This document shows, one piece after another, positions 8,079 to 17,053 of a stretch of DNA of 64,000 nucleotides. How positions within the stretch are numbered: the stretch's first letter is position 1; each line of letters begins with the position of its first letter. The notes beneath the pieces are model-generated. The model saw nothing but the letters and a program-made list of their open reading frames with translations. It did no database searches and was not told the DNA's origin. This stretch comes from Cryomorpha sp963836915 (GTDB lineage: Bacteria; Bacteroidota; Bacteroidia; Flavobacteriales_D; Cryomorphaceae). A program made the translations under genes and the position numbers. The stretch spans positions 1 through 64,000 of the forward strand of contig CAWILH010000002.1 in NCBI GenBank assembly GCA_963836915.1. Reading direction: 5' to 3'.

Positions 8079-9414
8079 TTAACTAGAGTCTGTCCATACA
8101 GCCGGGTGCCTGGATCAAAGAGTTCGATAGCCACGCGCGCGCAGTTCCAAAAATCAAGGAGTCCCGCTCGAGCGGGACGACTGTTTTTAGAACAAGTGCA
8201 AGGCAGATAGCGGACTCTATGGACGAACACTAACCAATCACCAAAAACCAATCACCGGTATAGGGATTCTTCACTCCGTTCTGAATGACAAGGCGACCTT
8301 CTTTCTGGCAGCGCATTAACTAGAGTCTGTCCATACAGCCGGGTGGCTGGATCAAAGAGTTCGATAGCCACGCGCGCGCAGTTCTAAAAGTCAAGGGGTT
8401 GACATTGGTAAACGACTGTTTTTAGAACAAGTGCAAGGCAGATAGCGGACTCTATGGACAGACACTAACCAATCACCAAAAACCAATCACCGGTATAGGG
8501 ATTCTTCACTCCGTTCTGAATGACAAGGCGACCTTCTTTCTGGCAGCGCATTAACTAGGGTCTGTCCATACAGTCGTTTGGCTGGATCAAAGAGTTCGAT
8601 AGCCACACGCGCGCGCAGTTCCAAAAATCAAGGAGTCCCGCTCGAGCGGGACGACTGTTTTTAGAACAAGTGCAAGGCAGATAGCGGACTCTATGGACGA
8701 ACACTAACCAATCACCAAAAACCAATCACCGGTATAGGGATTCTTCACTCCGTTCTGAATGACAAGGCGACCTTCTTTCTGGCAGCGCATTAACTAGGGT
8801 CTGTCCATACAGTCGTTTGGCTGGATCAAAGAGTTCGATAGCCACACGCGCGCGCAGTTCCAAAAATCAAGAAGTCCCGCTCGAGCGGGACGACTGTTTT
8901 TAGAACAAGTGCAAGGCAGATAGCGGACTCTATGGACGAACACTAACCAATCACCAAAATCCAATCACCGGTATAGGGATTCTTCACTCCGTTCTGAATG
9001 ACAAGGCGACCTTCTTTCTGGCAGCGCATTAACTAGAATCTGTCCATAAAGTCGGTTGGCTGGATCAAAGAGTTCGATAGCCACGCGCGCGCAGTTCGAA
9101 AAATCAAGGAGTCCCGCTCGAGCGGGACGACTGTTCTTAGAACAAGTGCAAGGCAGATAGCGGACTCTATGGACAGACACTAACCAATCACCAAAAACCA
9201 ATCACCGGTATAGGGATTCTTCACTCCGTTCTGAATGACAAGGCGATCTTCTTTCTGGCAGCGCATTAACTAGAATCTGTCCATAAAGTCGGGTGGCTGG
9301 ATCAAAGAGTTCGATAGCCACACGCGCGCAGTTCTAAAAACAGTCGTCCCGCTCGAGCGGGACGACTGTTCTTAGAACAAGTGCAAGGCAAATAGCGGAC
9401 TTTATGGACAGACA
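8079..9414. repeat. Six-copy tandem repeat, unit about 237 bp, last copy partial
   Basis: Units begin with TTAACTAG(A/G)(G/A)TCTGTCCATA at 8079, 8316, 8551, 8790, 9029 and 9266 (periods 237, 235, 239, 239, 237). The last is cut after about 148 bp. Each unit has two parts. One is a roughly 148-bp palindromic core bounded by GTCTGTCCATA and TATGGACAGAC-type ends (the right end reads GACGAAC in several units). It contains GTCCCGCTCGAGCGGGAC, except in unit 2. The other is a spacer of about 88 bp with ACCAATCACC doublets and the widespread CACTCCGTTCTGAATGAC motif. Copies are about 95% identical. Short ORFs inside are artefacts of the repeat. No protein gene is supported here. Confidence 0.95.
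9331..9378. repeat. 48-bp near-perfect palindrome in last repeat unit
   Basis: Two 24-base arms meet at GCTCGAGC with only one mismatch (A versus G, seven bases from each end). It is the most complete version of the palindrome that is partly eroded in the other units. It lies inside a pair of outer inverted ends (GTCTGTCCATAAAGTC and GACTTTATGGACAGAC), making a nested cruciform or MITE-like structure. Confidence 0.9.
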
Positions 9415-9448
9415 CTAAATAGAAATCACCAATGATTTTCTGAACGGA

Positions 9449-9946
9449 TCACCATCCCCAACTCCCATCGATTCCCTTAAAAAGGCCCTTGATCTTTTCG
9501 GTGATCCAGCCCCCATAAAATTCTCCTGGCTGGGGCTCCACGAGCTCTCCGTTTACAGTGCATTCGTCTACGCGTGCCGGATAGAAAGCGATATAGTCTT
9601 TGATTTTCTCGAATCGCGGGTTTGGCTTATCGTAGTACCAAGCGGCATTCTCACTTCTTTTATCACCTACTTCCAGATGGTAGTATTTTCCCTTGCCTTT
9701 CCATTCGCATCCCGTGGTGAGCGCTCCCGGCTTTAAGAGTTCGGGGTTCACATCTTCAGGTGGGAAATAATAATTGGGCGGATGGCTCGTCTCCAATACC
9801 CTAAACCCCTGGGAAGTACGTGCCACTTCAACCCCGTTAAAGGTCACCACGAGCTCTTCACCCACAGGTTCAAGTGCCGGCGGCCGCGGATAATCCCATA
9901 CCGATTCTTCTCCTGCTTTGGCTTCCATTGGCACGGGTCTTTTCAT
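9449..9946 (-). CDS. DUF427 domain-containing protein
   Basis: From the ATG at 9946 the protein has 165 residues. The DUF427 core is visible as VEVARTSQGFRVLETSHPP, YYFPPEDV, GCEWKGKGKYYHLEVG, NAAWYYDKPNP and IKDYIAFYPARVDECTVNGE. The function of this beta-barrel family is unknown. A longer ORF from 10057 is possible but the extra N-terminus lacks similarity to the family and overlaps the promoter region of the next gene. Transcribed divergently from the gene at 10073. Confidence 0.82.
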   Translation of the reverse strand: MKRPVPMEAKAGEESVWDYPRPPALEPVGEELVVTFNGVEVARTSQGFRVLETSHPPNYYFPPEDVNPELLKPGALTTGCEWKGKGKYYHLEVGDKRSENAAWYYDKPNPRFEKIKDYIAFYPARVDECTVNGELVEPQPGEFYGGWITEKIKGLFKGIDGSWGW

Positions 9947-10072
9947 GTATCCTTCTTTTGATCGTTTTAACAGCCGAGGGCCGGTATGGTTTATTTGATG
10001 ATCCGTTTCAGGATTCTGTTCATTCTGCTTACCTTCCGATCCTAGAATTATTATCAATTAAAACCTATTATT

Positions 10073-10510
10073 ATGTTAGACGGAATTATTACTTCCCTAA
10101 AAGATCAAGTATCGGGGGAACTATTGAACAAGACCAGTGTAAAGAAAGAAGAGTTGCCCGGCATTTTTGATATCGTGAAAGAGCAGGCCACTGAAAAGCT
10201 TGGGGCTGCGGTCGCTGGCGGTGGCTTGGATTCAGTGATGAACCTTTTCAGCAAAAACGATAATTCGGAAGGAGCCAATAATATCCAGTCGGCGCTTTCA
10301 TCGGGTATCGTTTCGGGACTGGCGTCGAAGCTCGGTTTCGACAGCGCTAAAGCCAACTCGGTGGTGAGTATGATACTACCACATCTCATGAAGTTGATTA
10401 CCAATAAGAACGACGAGACCGATGCGGGCGACTCTTCCTTTTTGGAAGGAATGCTGGGCGGTGGCGGAGCTTCCGACCTGCTTGGAAAAGCCAAAGGAAT
10501 GTTTGGCTAA
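10073..10510 (+). CDS. Small helical protein of unknown function (DUF937/YidB-like composition)
   Basis: 145 residues rich in Ala, Gly, Ser and Leu, with repeated amphipathic helices. LDSVMNLFSK, IVSGLASKLGFDSAKANSVV and ILPHLMKLI alternate with Gly-rich turns (GMLGGGGASDLLGKAKGMF). This pattern resembles DUF937/YidB-like proteins, but I do not recognise a firm family. No signal peptide or membrane helix is evident. The ATG at 10073 follows an AT-rich leader. A terminator shared with the convergent MscS gene lies 27 bases downstream. Confidence 0.7.
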   Translation: MLDGIITSLKDQVSGELLNKTSVKKEELPGIFDIVKEQATEKLGAAVAGGGLDSVMNLFSKNDNSEGANNIQSALSSGIVSGLASKLGFDSAKANSVVSMILPHLMKLITNKNDETDAGDSSFLEGMLGGGGASDLLGKAKGMFG

Positions 10511-10537
10511 GATCAAATATTCCAATAGGAATTTGTT

Positions 10538-10566
10538 AAGGGACTTTTAAATGAAGTCCCTTTTTT
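10538..10566. terminator. Bidirectional hairpin terminator
   Basis: AAGGGACTT pairs with AAGTCCCTT across a seven-base loop, followed by a T run. It lies between convergent genes and overlaps the last codons of the MscS gene, so it can serve both directions. Confidence 0.8.
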
Positions 10567-11650
10567 GATAGGCCTCATGATCCCCTTCCATTTCTATGCG
10601 TGTGCGCGGTAAGCTATTTGGATGGTTTTCTTGAATATAAGTGATAAGCTTCTCCCTTACATGTACGCGCAAATCCCAAGCTACAGAAGAATCTTCGGCA
10701 CTCATCAGCGCCCTGAGCTCCATCGTACGCTCCTTACTATCAGTGACCTGTAGTACATTTACATTGCCATCCCAGAGATCGGTGGCTTCGAGTACACGGG
10801 TCAGCTCCCTGCGCAGGGATTCTACAGGCAAGGTATAGTCGGTGTATAAATAGACGGTACCCAGAATATCTGATGATACACGTGTCCAATTTTGAAATGG
10901 CTTTTCAATGAAATAGGTGGTAGGTACCACAAGTCGGCGCTTATCCCATATTTTGATAACGACATAGGTCAGGGTCATATTTTCAATCGTTCCCCACTCA
11001 CCTTCTACTATTACCACATCCTGTATGCGGATAGGCTGGGTGATGGCCAGTTGGAGCCCTGCCAAAATAGTAGCGATAAGTTTCTGAGCGGCAAAACCAA
11101 GGATGATTCCGGCTATACCCGCAGATGCCAGTATGCTTACGCCAAATTGCCTAATGGAATCAAAGGTCATGAGAGCTATGCCCGTAGCGAGCACTACGAT
11201 CAAGAATCGAAGGATATTTGCCAGAAGGCTGAACTGTGTATATACTTTTCTCGCGTGAAGGTTGTTTTTCTTGTCGATGTCATAATGGCTCAAGAAGATT
11301 TCCCTTGTCACCATCACTGTGTTCATTAATGCCCACGCCAAGATGATGACCATGGCTATAGAGAGAAAATGATTGAGATAGGGTAGGAGTTCGGCAGTGA
11401 CCTGAAGGAATGGCTTGGCCAATAGAAATACGACTAGCATGAACAGAAAGCGCGCAGAATGAAAGGTGCGCTTATACACCACCGCCCACACCGGTGAGGC
11501 TCTATGCTTTGATAGGGTGCGAATGATTTGGTAAACCACAACGTGGGCGATGAAGCCTATCATCAGCGCACTCAGTGCTATACCGAGGGATATTAATGGG
11601 TAGTCGGTTTCAAAATATGGGTAAAAATATTCTCGGACGCTATCTATCAT
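10547..11650 (-). CDS. Mechanosensitive ion channel family protein (MscS-like)
   Basis: 367 residues. Three to four transmembrane helices occupy residues 1 to about 170. The pore-lining helix reads LASAGIAGIILGFAAQKLIATILAG, with the Gly/Ala packing of the MscS TM3. The soluble beta domain follows with PIRIQDVVIVEGEWGTIENMTLTYVVIKIWDKRRLVVP, the classic MscS middle-domain motif. It gates in the inner membrane on tension during hypo-osmotic shock. It is located next to trehalose synthesis genes, which also serve osmotic stress, but there is no operon link (divergent, 178-bp gap). Confidence 0.92.
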   Translation of the reverse strand: MIDSVREYFYPYFETDYPLISLGIALSALMIGFIAHVVVYQIIRTLSKHRASPVWAVVYKRTFHSARFLFMLVVFLLAKPFLQVTAELLPYLNHFLSIAMVIILAWALMNTVMVTREIFLSHYDIDKKNNLHARKVYTQFSLLANILRFLIVVLATGIALMTFDSIRQFGVSILASAGIAGIILGFAAQKLIATILAGLQLAITQPIRIQDVVIVEGEWGTIENMTLTYVVIKIWDKRRLVVPTTYFIEKPFQNWTRVSSDILGTVYLYTDYTLPVESLRRELTRVLEATDLWDGNVNVLQVTDSKERTMELRALMSAEDSSVAWDLRVHVREKLITYIQENHPNSLPRTRIEMEGDHEAYQKRDFI

Positions 11651-11827
11651 GTCTATTTATTTTTTGCCTTTAAGGCAAGGCAGCATTCTAAGGTAGTAAT
11701 TCCAAAAAAGGCCATTCTTAAGATCCTTGGAGCACATCGATGGAAACTGCCTGTTAAGGCTGGTCTAAATTTTGAATCCTTACCTTTTCGGAAAATAATC
11801 GCTCATGGAACCGCCAAAAATCCTAAC

Positions 11828-13336
11828 ATGCCCAAAACCATAATAGTATCGAATAGACTGCCCGTAAGAATCGAGCGCGAAGGTGATAGCATTACCTACC
11901 AATCAAGCGAAGGCGGCCTGGCCACCGGACTCGGCTCCATCTATAAATCGGGAAATAATATTTGGGTGGGATGGCCCGGCGAGTCTTTTGAGAAAGAAGA
12001 AGATAAAGCCGAGGTACGGCAAGGCCTGAAAAAGGAAAATATGCGCCCCGTATTTCTTACCGATGAAGAGCTTGAGCTTTATTATCTCGGATTCAGCAAT
12101 CAGACCCTTTGGCCTGCATTTCACTATTTCATGCAATACATGGAATTTGATAATGCCAAATGGGAGTCTTATAAAGCGGTAAATCAAAAATTTGCTGAAG
12201 CGGTGCTCGCTGAAACAGAAAACGGCGATACCATCTGGGTGCACGATTACCAGCTCATGCTCGTGCCAGCCATTGTCCGTAAGGAGCGCCCCGACATAGC
12301 CATTGGATTCTTCCAGCATATTCCATTTCCATCATACGAAGTTTTTCGAACCCTGCCTTGGCGCCGCGAACTGCTATTGGGTATGCTAGGCTCCGATTAC
12401 CTTGCCTTCCATACCTATGACGATATGCGCCACTTCCTGAGTTCGGTGCATAGGCTGGTCGGCTATCCCTATAAAGGTGACACCATACAGATGGAGCAGC
12501 GGGTGGCTGTGGCCGATTCGCTTCCCATGGGGATCGACTATCAAAAATATGCCGACAATGCCCAGAGCGATGAAGCCAAGGAGCGCGAGCAGCGCTACCG
12601 GAATACCTTTGGCGAGCAGCGGCTCATTCTTTCTATGGATCGACTGGACTATTCTAAAGGGATACCCCGTCGGCTTGAAGCCTTTGGAGGGTTTTTGGAA
12701 AAATACCCGCAGTACCGTGAGAAGGTATCGCTACTGCTCATCGTCGTGCCTTCGCGCGATGAAGTGCCCAATTACGCCCGCTTGAAAGAGCAGGTAGATG
12801 AGCTGGTAGGCCGCATCAATAGTCGCTATGGCCGCATTGGCTATCAGCCTATTCACTACTTCTACCGCAGCTACCCCTTTGCTGCGCTCGGCGCCTTCTA
12901 CCGCATGTGCGACATCGCTATGGTCACGCCGGTACGCGATGGTATGAACCTTATCTGTAAAGAATACATCGCTTCGCGCGGCAATCAGGATGGAGTGCTT
13001 ATACTCAGTGAAATGGCTGGCGCATCAAAGGAGCTTTCCGACGCCATACTGGTCAATCCCAATAACCGCGATGCACTGGTAGAGTCTATCAAGCGCGCAC
13101 TGGAGATGCCGCTCGAAGAGCAAAAACTACATATGGCCAAGATGCAAGAGACGGTGGCCAAGTATGATATTTTTAACTGGGTGAAGGTATTTTTTGAAAA
13201 TCTGAAGCGCATTAAAATTGAGCAAAAAGAATTGATCACCCAGCGGCTAGAAGGCAAGTCGCAGAGCGATATGCTGAGCGCTTATGGCAAATCAAAAAAA
13301 GGCTCTTATTGCTCGATTATGATGGCACATTGGTAG
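11828..13336 (+). CDS. otsA: Trehalose-6-phosphate synthase part of a bifunctional OtsA-OtsB protein
   Basis: Residues 1 to about 475 form a GT20 trehalose-6-phosphate synthase. It opens with IIVSNRLPVRI, followed by a donor-site SEGGLATGLGS, then WVHDYQLMLVPAIVR, SMDRLDYSKGIPRRLEAF, and the C-terminal PVRDGMNLICKEYIASR. It joins UDP-glucose and glucose-6-phosphate. The frame ends at 13336, but at an A7 run (13294-13300) reading moves to the -1 frame in SKK-R-LLLLDYDGTL and continues into the phosphatase, as in the fused enzymes common in Bacteroidota. As sequenced, the synthase therefore ends with a short nonsense tail. See the phosphatase entry and the finding on the A7 run. Confidence 0.92.
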   Translation: MPKTIIVSNRLPVRIEREGDSITYQSSEGGLATGLGSIYKSGNNIWVGWPGESFEKEEDKAEVRQGLKKENMRPVFLTDEELELYYLGFSNQTLWPAFHYFMQYMEFDNAKWESYKAVNQKFAEAVLAETENGDTIWVHDYQLMLVPAIVRKERPDIAIGFFQHIPFPSYEVFRTLPWRRELLLGMLGSDYLAFHTYDDMRHFLSSVHRLVGYPYKGDTIQMEQRVAVADSLPMGIDYQKYADNAQSDEAKEREQRYRNTFGEQRLILSMDRLDYSKGIPRRLEAFGGFLEKYPQYREKVSLLLIVVPSRDEVPNYARLKEQVDELVGRINSRYGRIGYQPIHYFYRSYPFAALGAFYRMCDIAMVTPVRDGMNLICKEYIASRGNQDGVLILSEMAGASKELSDAILVNPNNRDALVESIKRALEMPLEEQKLHMAKMQETVAKYDIFNWVKVFFENLKRIKIEQKELITQRLEGKSQSDMLSAYGKSKKGSYCSIMMAHW

Positions 13337-14004
13337 GCTTTAATATGAATCCTGAAAAATGCGCGCCTGATGAATCGCTAAAAAAACTTCTGACCAAACT
13401 TGGTGCCGATACCCAGAATACGGTGGTGGTAATATCGGGGCGGAAGCGGGAGACACTGGAAGAATGGCTAGAGGGTCTTCCCGTGTCCATCGTGGCCGAG
13501 CATGGCGTGTGGGAGCGCAATGAAGCCCATGAATGGACTAAGAATGTGAGTGAAAATGCCAATTCTTGGATGGAGCAGGGCATGGAAATAATGAACTTTT
13601 ATGTAGACCGGACCCCCGGCTCGTTCATAGAAGAAAAAAGCCACTCCCTGGTTTGGCATTACCGGAAGGTAGAGAAAGGACTGGGCGAAATTCGTAAAAG
13701 TGAACTCACCAGCCATCTCAAGCACATGCTCAATGACCGCGGCCTACAGGTGCTTGATGGCCATTTCGTAGTAGAAGTGAAGCCATCGGTGATCAATAAA
13801 GGGTTGGTGGCAGCCAGATGGTATGATGAGTTTAATCCCGATTTCTGCTTTTGCATCGGCGATGATGTGACCGATGAAGATATGTTTGCAACACTGCCCA
13901 AAGAATCGTACACCATAAAGGTGGGTTCGGGACAGTCTCAGGCGCGCTTTTCAACCGAATCGGTAGAATCGGTTCGTGAGGTATTGAGCGGTTTTTTAAG
14001 GTAG
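13309..14004 (+). CDS. otsB: Trehalose-6-phosphate phosphatase part (frameshifted from the synthase)
   Basis: The region encodes a HAD-family trehalose-phosphatase. The catalytic motif I LLDYDGTLVGF starts right at the junction, followed by VVVISGRKRETLEEWL (motif II), HSLVWHYRKVE, LQVLDGHFVVEVKP, and the acidic motif IV GDDVTDEDMF. It removes the phosphate from trehalose-6-phosphate. There is no natural start codon before DYDGT except a TTG-type codon inside the synthase frame. The part thus most likely belongs to one fused protein of about 725 residues interrupted by a one-base indel, or reached by -1 frameshifting. Confidence 0.85.
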   Translation: MLDYDGTLVGFNMNPEKCAPDESLKKLLTKLGADTQNTVVVISGRKRETLEEWLEGLPVSIVAEHGVWERNEAHEWTKNVSENANSWMEQGMEIMNFYVDRTPGSFIEEKSHSLVWHYRKVEKGLGEIRKSELTSHLKHMLNDRGLQVLDGHFVVEVKPSVINKGLVAARWYDEFNPDFCFCIGDDVTDEDMFATLPKESYTIKVGSGQSQARFSTESVESVREVLSGFLR

Positions 14005-14101
14005 ACTCTTAGAGATGGGGGTTCCGCTTCCGAGAATAGCAAAGTTTATGTGACCAAAACTATTGGGCTTTTTGCTCGCTAGTTCGTAAAGACGGAGCTA
14101 G

Positions 14102-14118
14102 GGAAGCTTGAAGCTTCC
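14102..14118. repeat. Short inverted repeat downstream of otsB and purC
   Basis: GGAAGCTT G AAGCTTCC forms an 8-bp stem three bases from the purC stop. It has no T run, so a terminator role is only possible, not shown. Confidence 0.4.
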
Positions 14119-14120
14119 AC

Positions 14121-15080
14121 CTAAGAGCGTGCAGCTTCATATTGCGCCAACCACTTCGCTATGGCCGCTTCTACATCTGCATCGCTAGGTGTAGGCTCAT
14201 CCCGCTCAAAAGTCTTTCCAGTCAATTTCTCGTACAGCTCGATATAGCGGTCGCTGATTTCGGCGATCCACTGGCCGTTCATTTCAGGCACTTCCTGTCC
14301 TTCTTTTCCTTGAAAACCCTTGGAGATAAGCCACTCACGTACGAATTCTTTGGAAAGTTGCTTTTGGTTTTCACCTTTCTCCTGCCGCTCGGCATAGCCA
14401 TCTGCATAAAAATACCGCGATGAGTCGGGCGTGTGGATCTCGTCCATAAGCGTTATCTCCCCTTCGTGATAGCCAAATTCGTATTTGGTGTCAACCAGAA
14501 TGAGTCCTTTATCTGCTGCCATCTGCGTACCCCGCTCGAAGAGTTGCCTGGTGTAGCGCTCCATTGTTTGATAGTGCGACTGGTCTACGATGTTTTGGCT
14601 GAGAATATCTTCCCGCGATATATCTTCATCATGACCTTCATCTGCTTTGGTAGCCGGGGTGATGATGGGCTCTGGAAAGGCATCGTGCTCCTTCATCCCA
14701 TCGGGCATCGCAACTCCGCAGAGCGTCCGCTCGCCCGACTTATAGGTGCGCCAAGCATGGCCGGTAAGGTAGCCTCTAATGACCATCTCTATACGGATCG
14801 GGTCACATTTCTTACCTATCGCAGCGTTGACAGCTGGTGTGGCCATCAACCAATTGGGACAGATGTCGCCGGTGGCATTCAAAAAGTATGCTGCTATCTG
14901 ATTTAAAATCTGTCCTTTGAATGGGATCGGCTTGGGCAGCACCACATCAAAAGCCGAAATACGATCGGAAGCTACCATGGCCAAAAGATCATTCTCGAAA
15001 TAGTACACATCACGTACTTTTCCATTATACACATCTTTCACGCCCGGCAAGTGCAGGGGTTTAAATATGGAATTTATCAT
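14121..15080 (-). CDS. purC: Phosphoribosylaminoimidazole-succinocarboxamide synthase
   Basis: 319 residues, the larger SAICAR synthase type. It ligates aspartate to CAIR using ATP in purine synthesis. Signatures are YNGKVRDVYYFENDLLAMVASDRISAFD near the N-terminus, VIRGYLTGHAWRTYKSGE, and LILVDTKYEFGYHEGEITLMDEIHTPDSSRYF in the ATP/metal region. The start ATG (15080) overlaps the end of the PhoH gene by four bases, so purC is translated as the second gene of a phoH-purC operon. Confidence 0.96.
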   Translation of the reverse strand: MINSIFKPLHLPGVKDVYNGKVRDVYYFENDLLAMVASDRISAFDVVLPKPIPFKGQILNQIAAYFLNATGDICPNWLMATPAVNAAIGKKCDPIRIEMVIRGYLTGHAWRTYKSGERTLCGVAMPDGMKEHDAFPEPIITPATKADEGHDEDISREDILSQNIVDQSHYQTMERYTRQLFERGTQMAADKGLILVDTKYEFGYHEGEITLMDEIHTPDSSRYFYADGYAERQEKGENQKQLSKEFVREWLISKGFQGKEGQEVPEMNGQWIAEISDRYIELYEKLTGKTFERDEPTPSDADVEAAIAKWLAQYEAARS

Positions 15081-16030
15081 TCGGTTTCTTTTTGTTCTTT
15101 TTCGAAGGCCCTGATTATTTGCTTCACCAGCGGATGCCTGATCACATCATTTTCATTGAGCAGTACCACGCCGATCCCCTTAATGTTTTCCAAATAGCGC
15201 AGCGTGTGTACCAGTCCGCTTTGCTGCTTTTTGGGAAGGTCTATCTGGGTAAGGTCGCCAGTGATCACAAAGCGTGCCGACTGCCCCATACGCGTGAGAA
15301 ACATCTTGAGCTGGCTGGTGGTTGCATTTTGTGCTTCATCCAAAATCACGAATGCCTTATCAAGCGTGCGCCCGCGCATATAGGCGAGGGGAGCGATCTG
15401 GATGGTGCCTGTTTCCAAAAATTCCCGCAGCTTTTCGGGTGGGATCATATCGCGCAGGGCATCGTAGAGTGGCTGTAGATAGGGGTCGAGTTTATCTTTC
15501 AGGTCGCCAGGCAGGAAACCCAGATTTTCTCCTGCTTCCACAGCAGGGCGGGTAAGGATAATCTTCTTTACTTCCCTGTTTTTTAAGGCTCTTACGGCCA
15601 ATGCGACCGCGGTATACGTTTTTCCGGTACCGGCAGGGCCTATGGCAAAAACCATATCGTTCTGCTCGGTAAGCTCTACGATCTTTCGCTGGTTCACCGT
15701 TCTGGCCTTCACTTGCAGGCCGCTATTGCCGTGCACCAGCACTGCATCGCCGCCCTTATCGTTCATCACTTCAGGGCCACTATCGCCCATGAGCCTTTCT
15801 ATATTATTCTCCGTAAGGCGATTATACTTATTGAGATGGGCTACGAAAAGCCCCATTTTGGTCTCAAATAGATTCAGCTCTTCTTCTTCTCCCATCGCTT
15901 TGATCATGTCGCCGCGCGCTATGATCTTCAGCTTGGGGAAGTGCTTCACCATAAGGTGAAATTTTTTGTTGTTGACTCCCAGAAGGTCGCGCGGATCAAC
16001 ACTTTCAATCGGAATGATTCTTTCTCCCAA
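15077..16030 (-). CDS. PhoH family protein (KH + P-loop ATPase, YbeZ type)
   Basis: 317 residues. An N-terminal region (FPKLKIIARGDMIKAMG) resembles the KH-like part of PhoH/YbeZ. The RecA-like ATPase follows, with Walker A AIGPAGTGKTYTAVA (about residue 132), RPAVEAGENLGFLPGD, Walker B AFVILDEAQNAT, and the sensor VITGDLTQIDLP. PhoH proteins act in RNA or ribosome metabolism in the cytoplasm. The only in-frame start after an upstream TAG is the TTG at 16030, so this gene uses TTG. It overlaps purC by four bases. Confidence 0.93.
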   Translation of the reverse strand: MGERIIPIESVDPRDLLGVNNKKFHLMVKHFPKLKIIARGDMIKAMGEEEELNLFETKMGLFVAHLNKYNRLTENNIERLMGDSGPEVMNDKGGDAVLVHGNSGLQVKARTVNQRKIVELTEQNDMVFAIGPAGTGKTYTAVALAVRALKNREVKKIILTRPAVEAGENLGFLPGDLKDKLDPYLQPLYDALRDMIPPEKLREFLETGTIQIAPLAYMRGRTLDKAFVILDEAQNATTSQLKMFLTRMGQSARFVITGDLTQIDLPKKQQSGLVHTLRYLENIKGIGVVLLNENDVIRHPLVKQIIRAFEKEQKETE

Positions 16031-16089
16031 AGGCTATTTTTAGTACCGGTGTAAGCTGGTTTCGCTCAGCAGCGGTGATGAAATTTAAT

Positions 16090-16097
16090 TACTTTTG
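16090..16097 (+). promoter_or_regulatory. -7 promoter element upstream of the SAM hydroxide adenosyltransferase gene
   Basis: TACTTTTG matches TAnnTTTG, 58 bases before the ATG at 16156. No clear -33 box. Confidence 0.4.
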
Positions 16098-16155
16098 ACG
16101 TCGAAAATACGTATTATTTTTTCTCATCTACCTTAAATAAAGGTTACCTTTTTTC

Positions 16156-16962
16156 ATGAACATTGTCACACTTACATCCGACCTGGGAATCAAAGATTAC
16201 TATGTGGCGAGTGTGAAGGGAGTTGCTCATTCGCTCATCCCCGATCTCAATTGGGTTGACATCACGCACCATGTGCCACCGTTTGATATGGCCAAGGCGG
16301 CTTTTATCCTTAAGAATGTATGGCAGGATTTCCCGAAAGGGACGATCCACATCATCGGTGTGGACAGTGATTGGAGCACGAAATCGCCTTACGTGATCGT
16401 CATCAACCAAGGGCAGTATTTCGTGGGCAGCGACAATGGATTTTTCTCCATTCTTTTTGATGGTGAGCCTTGCCAAGCTATTTACGGCATCAATTTGCGG
16501 GGCGATGAAGATCTCGGTTTTCCCACCAAATCGGTTTTCGTTCCTGCCGCTGCCGCCTTGGCGGGCGGTGCGGCGCCAGATACTCTTGGCACCTTGCGCG
16601 ACGACTACCGCCGCCGCCCATCGATCAATCCCGTGGTAGAGCAAAGCAATATTCGCGGCACCGTAATCTACATCGATTCCTATGGCAATGTGATCACCAA
16701 TATTACCCGTAGCCTATTTGAGCGGGTAGTAGGGTCGAAGCCCTTTCATATCATGGTGCGGCGGGGAGATACCGATCTGAATCAGATTTCGCGTGCCTAT
16801 AACGAAGTGCCCGAAGGGGAGAAGTTGGCCATATTTACGAGCGGCAACTACCTCGAGATCGCCATCAACCGCGGTGTGGAAGGCAGCGGCGGCGGCGCCG
16901 CTGACCTTCTCGGCATCCGGGAGAACGACATCATCCGGGTAGAGATTGATGAGAGGGTGTGA
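16156..16962 (+). CDS. SAM hydroxide adenosyltransferase (DUF62 / SAM hydrolase)
   Basis: 268 residues of the fluorinase/chlorinase-like fold. It starts IVTLTSDLGIKDYYVASVKG with the catalytic Asp region and VDITHHVPPFD. It has the GSDNGFFS motif and the C-terminal domain with GTVIYIDSYGNVITNI and IFTSGNYLEIAINRG. The family hydrolyses S-adenosylmethionine to adenosine and methionine by hydroxide attack, not halogenation; halogenase-specific loops are not apparent. Single gene, divergent from phoH. Confidence 0.9.
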   Translation: MNIVTLTSDLGIKDYYVASVKGVAHSLIPDLNWVDITHHVPPFDMAKAAFILKNVWQDFPKGTIHIIGVDSDWSTKSPYVIVINQGQYFVGSDNGFFSILFDGEPCQAIYGINLRGDEDLGFPTKSVFVPAAAALAGGAAPDTLGTLRDDYRRRPSINPVVEQSNIRGTVIYIDSYGNVITNITRSLFERVVGSKPFHIMVRRGDTDLNQISRAYNEVPEGEKLAIFTSGNYLEIAINRGVEGSGGGAADLLGIRENDIIRVEIDERV

Positions 16963-17053
16963 GCCTGATGGTAGGAGTGATTTAATGGATGGAAGAGGGA
17001 ATCATACTATAGATTTGAATGGATCGAGGTGAGACTTCTAGGCAGAGTGTCGG

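Noticed and set aside
8063..9201. Short minus-strand ORFs with nearly the same protein sequence
   Set aside because: They are read-throughs of the tandem repeat, change with copy divergence and have no homology expected of genes.
8079..9414. Tandem repeats considered as a CRISPR array
   Set aside because: The repeat period is about 237 bp with conserved spacers, no 24-40 bp repeat with unique spacers, and no cas genes.
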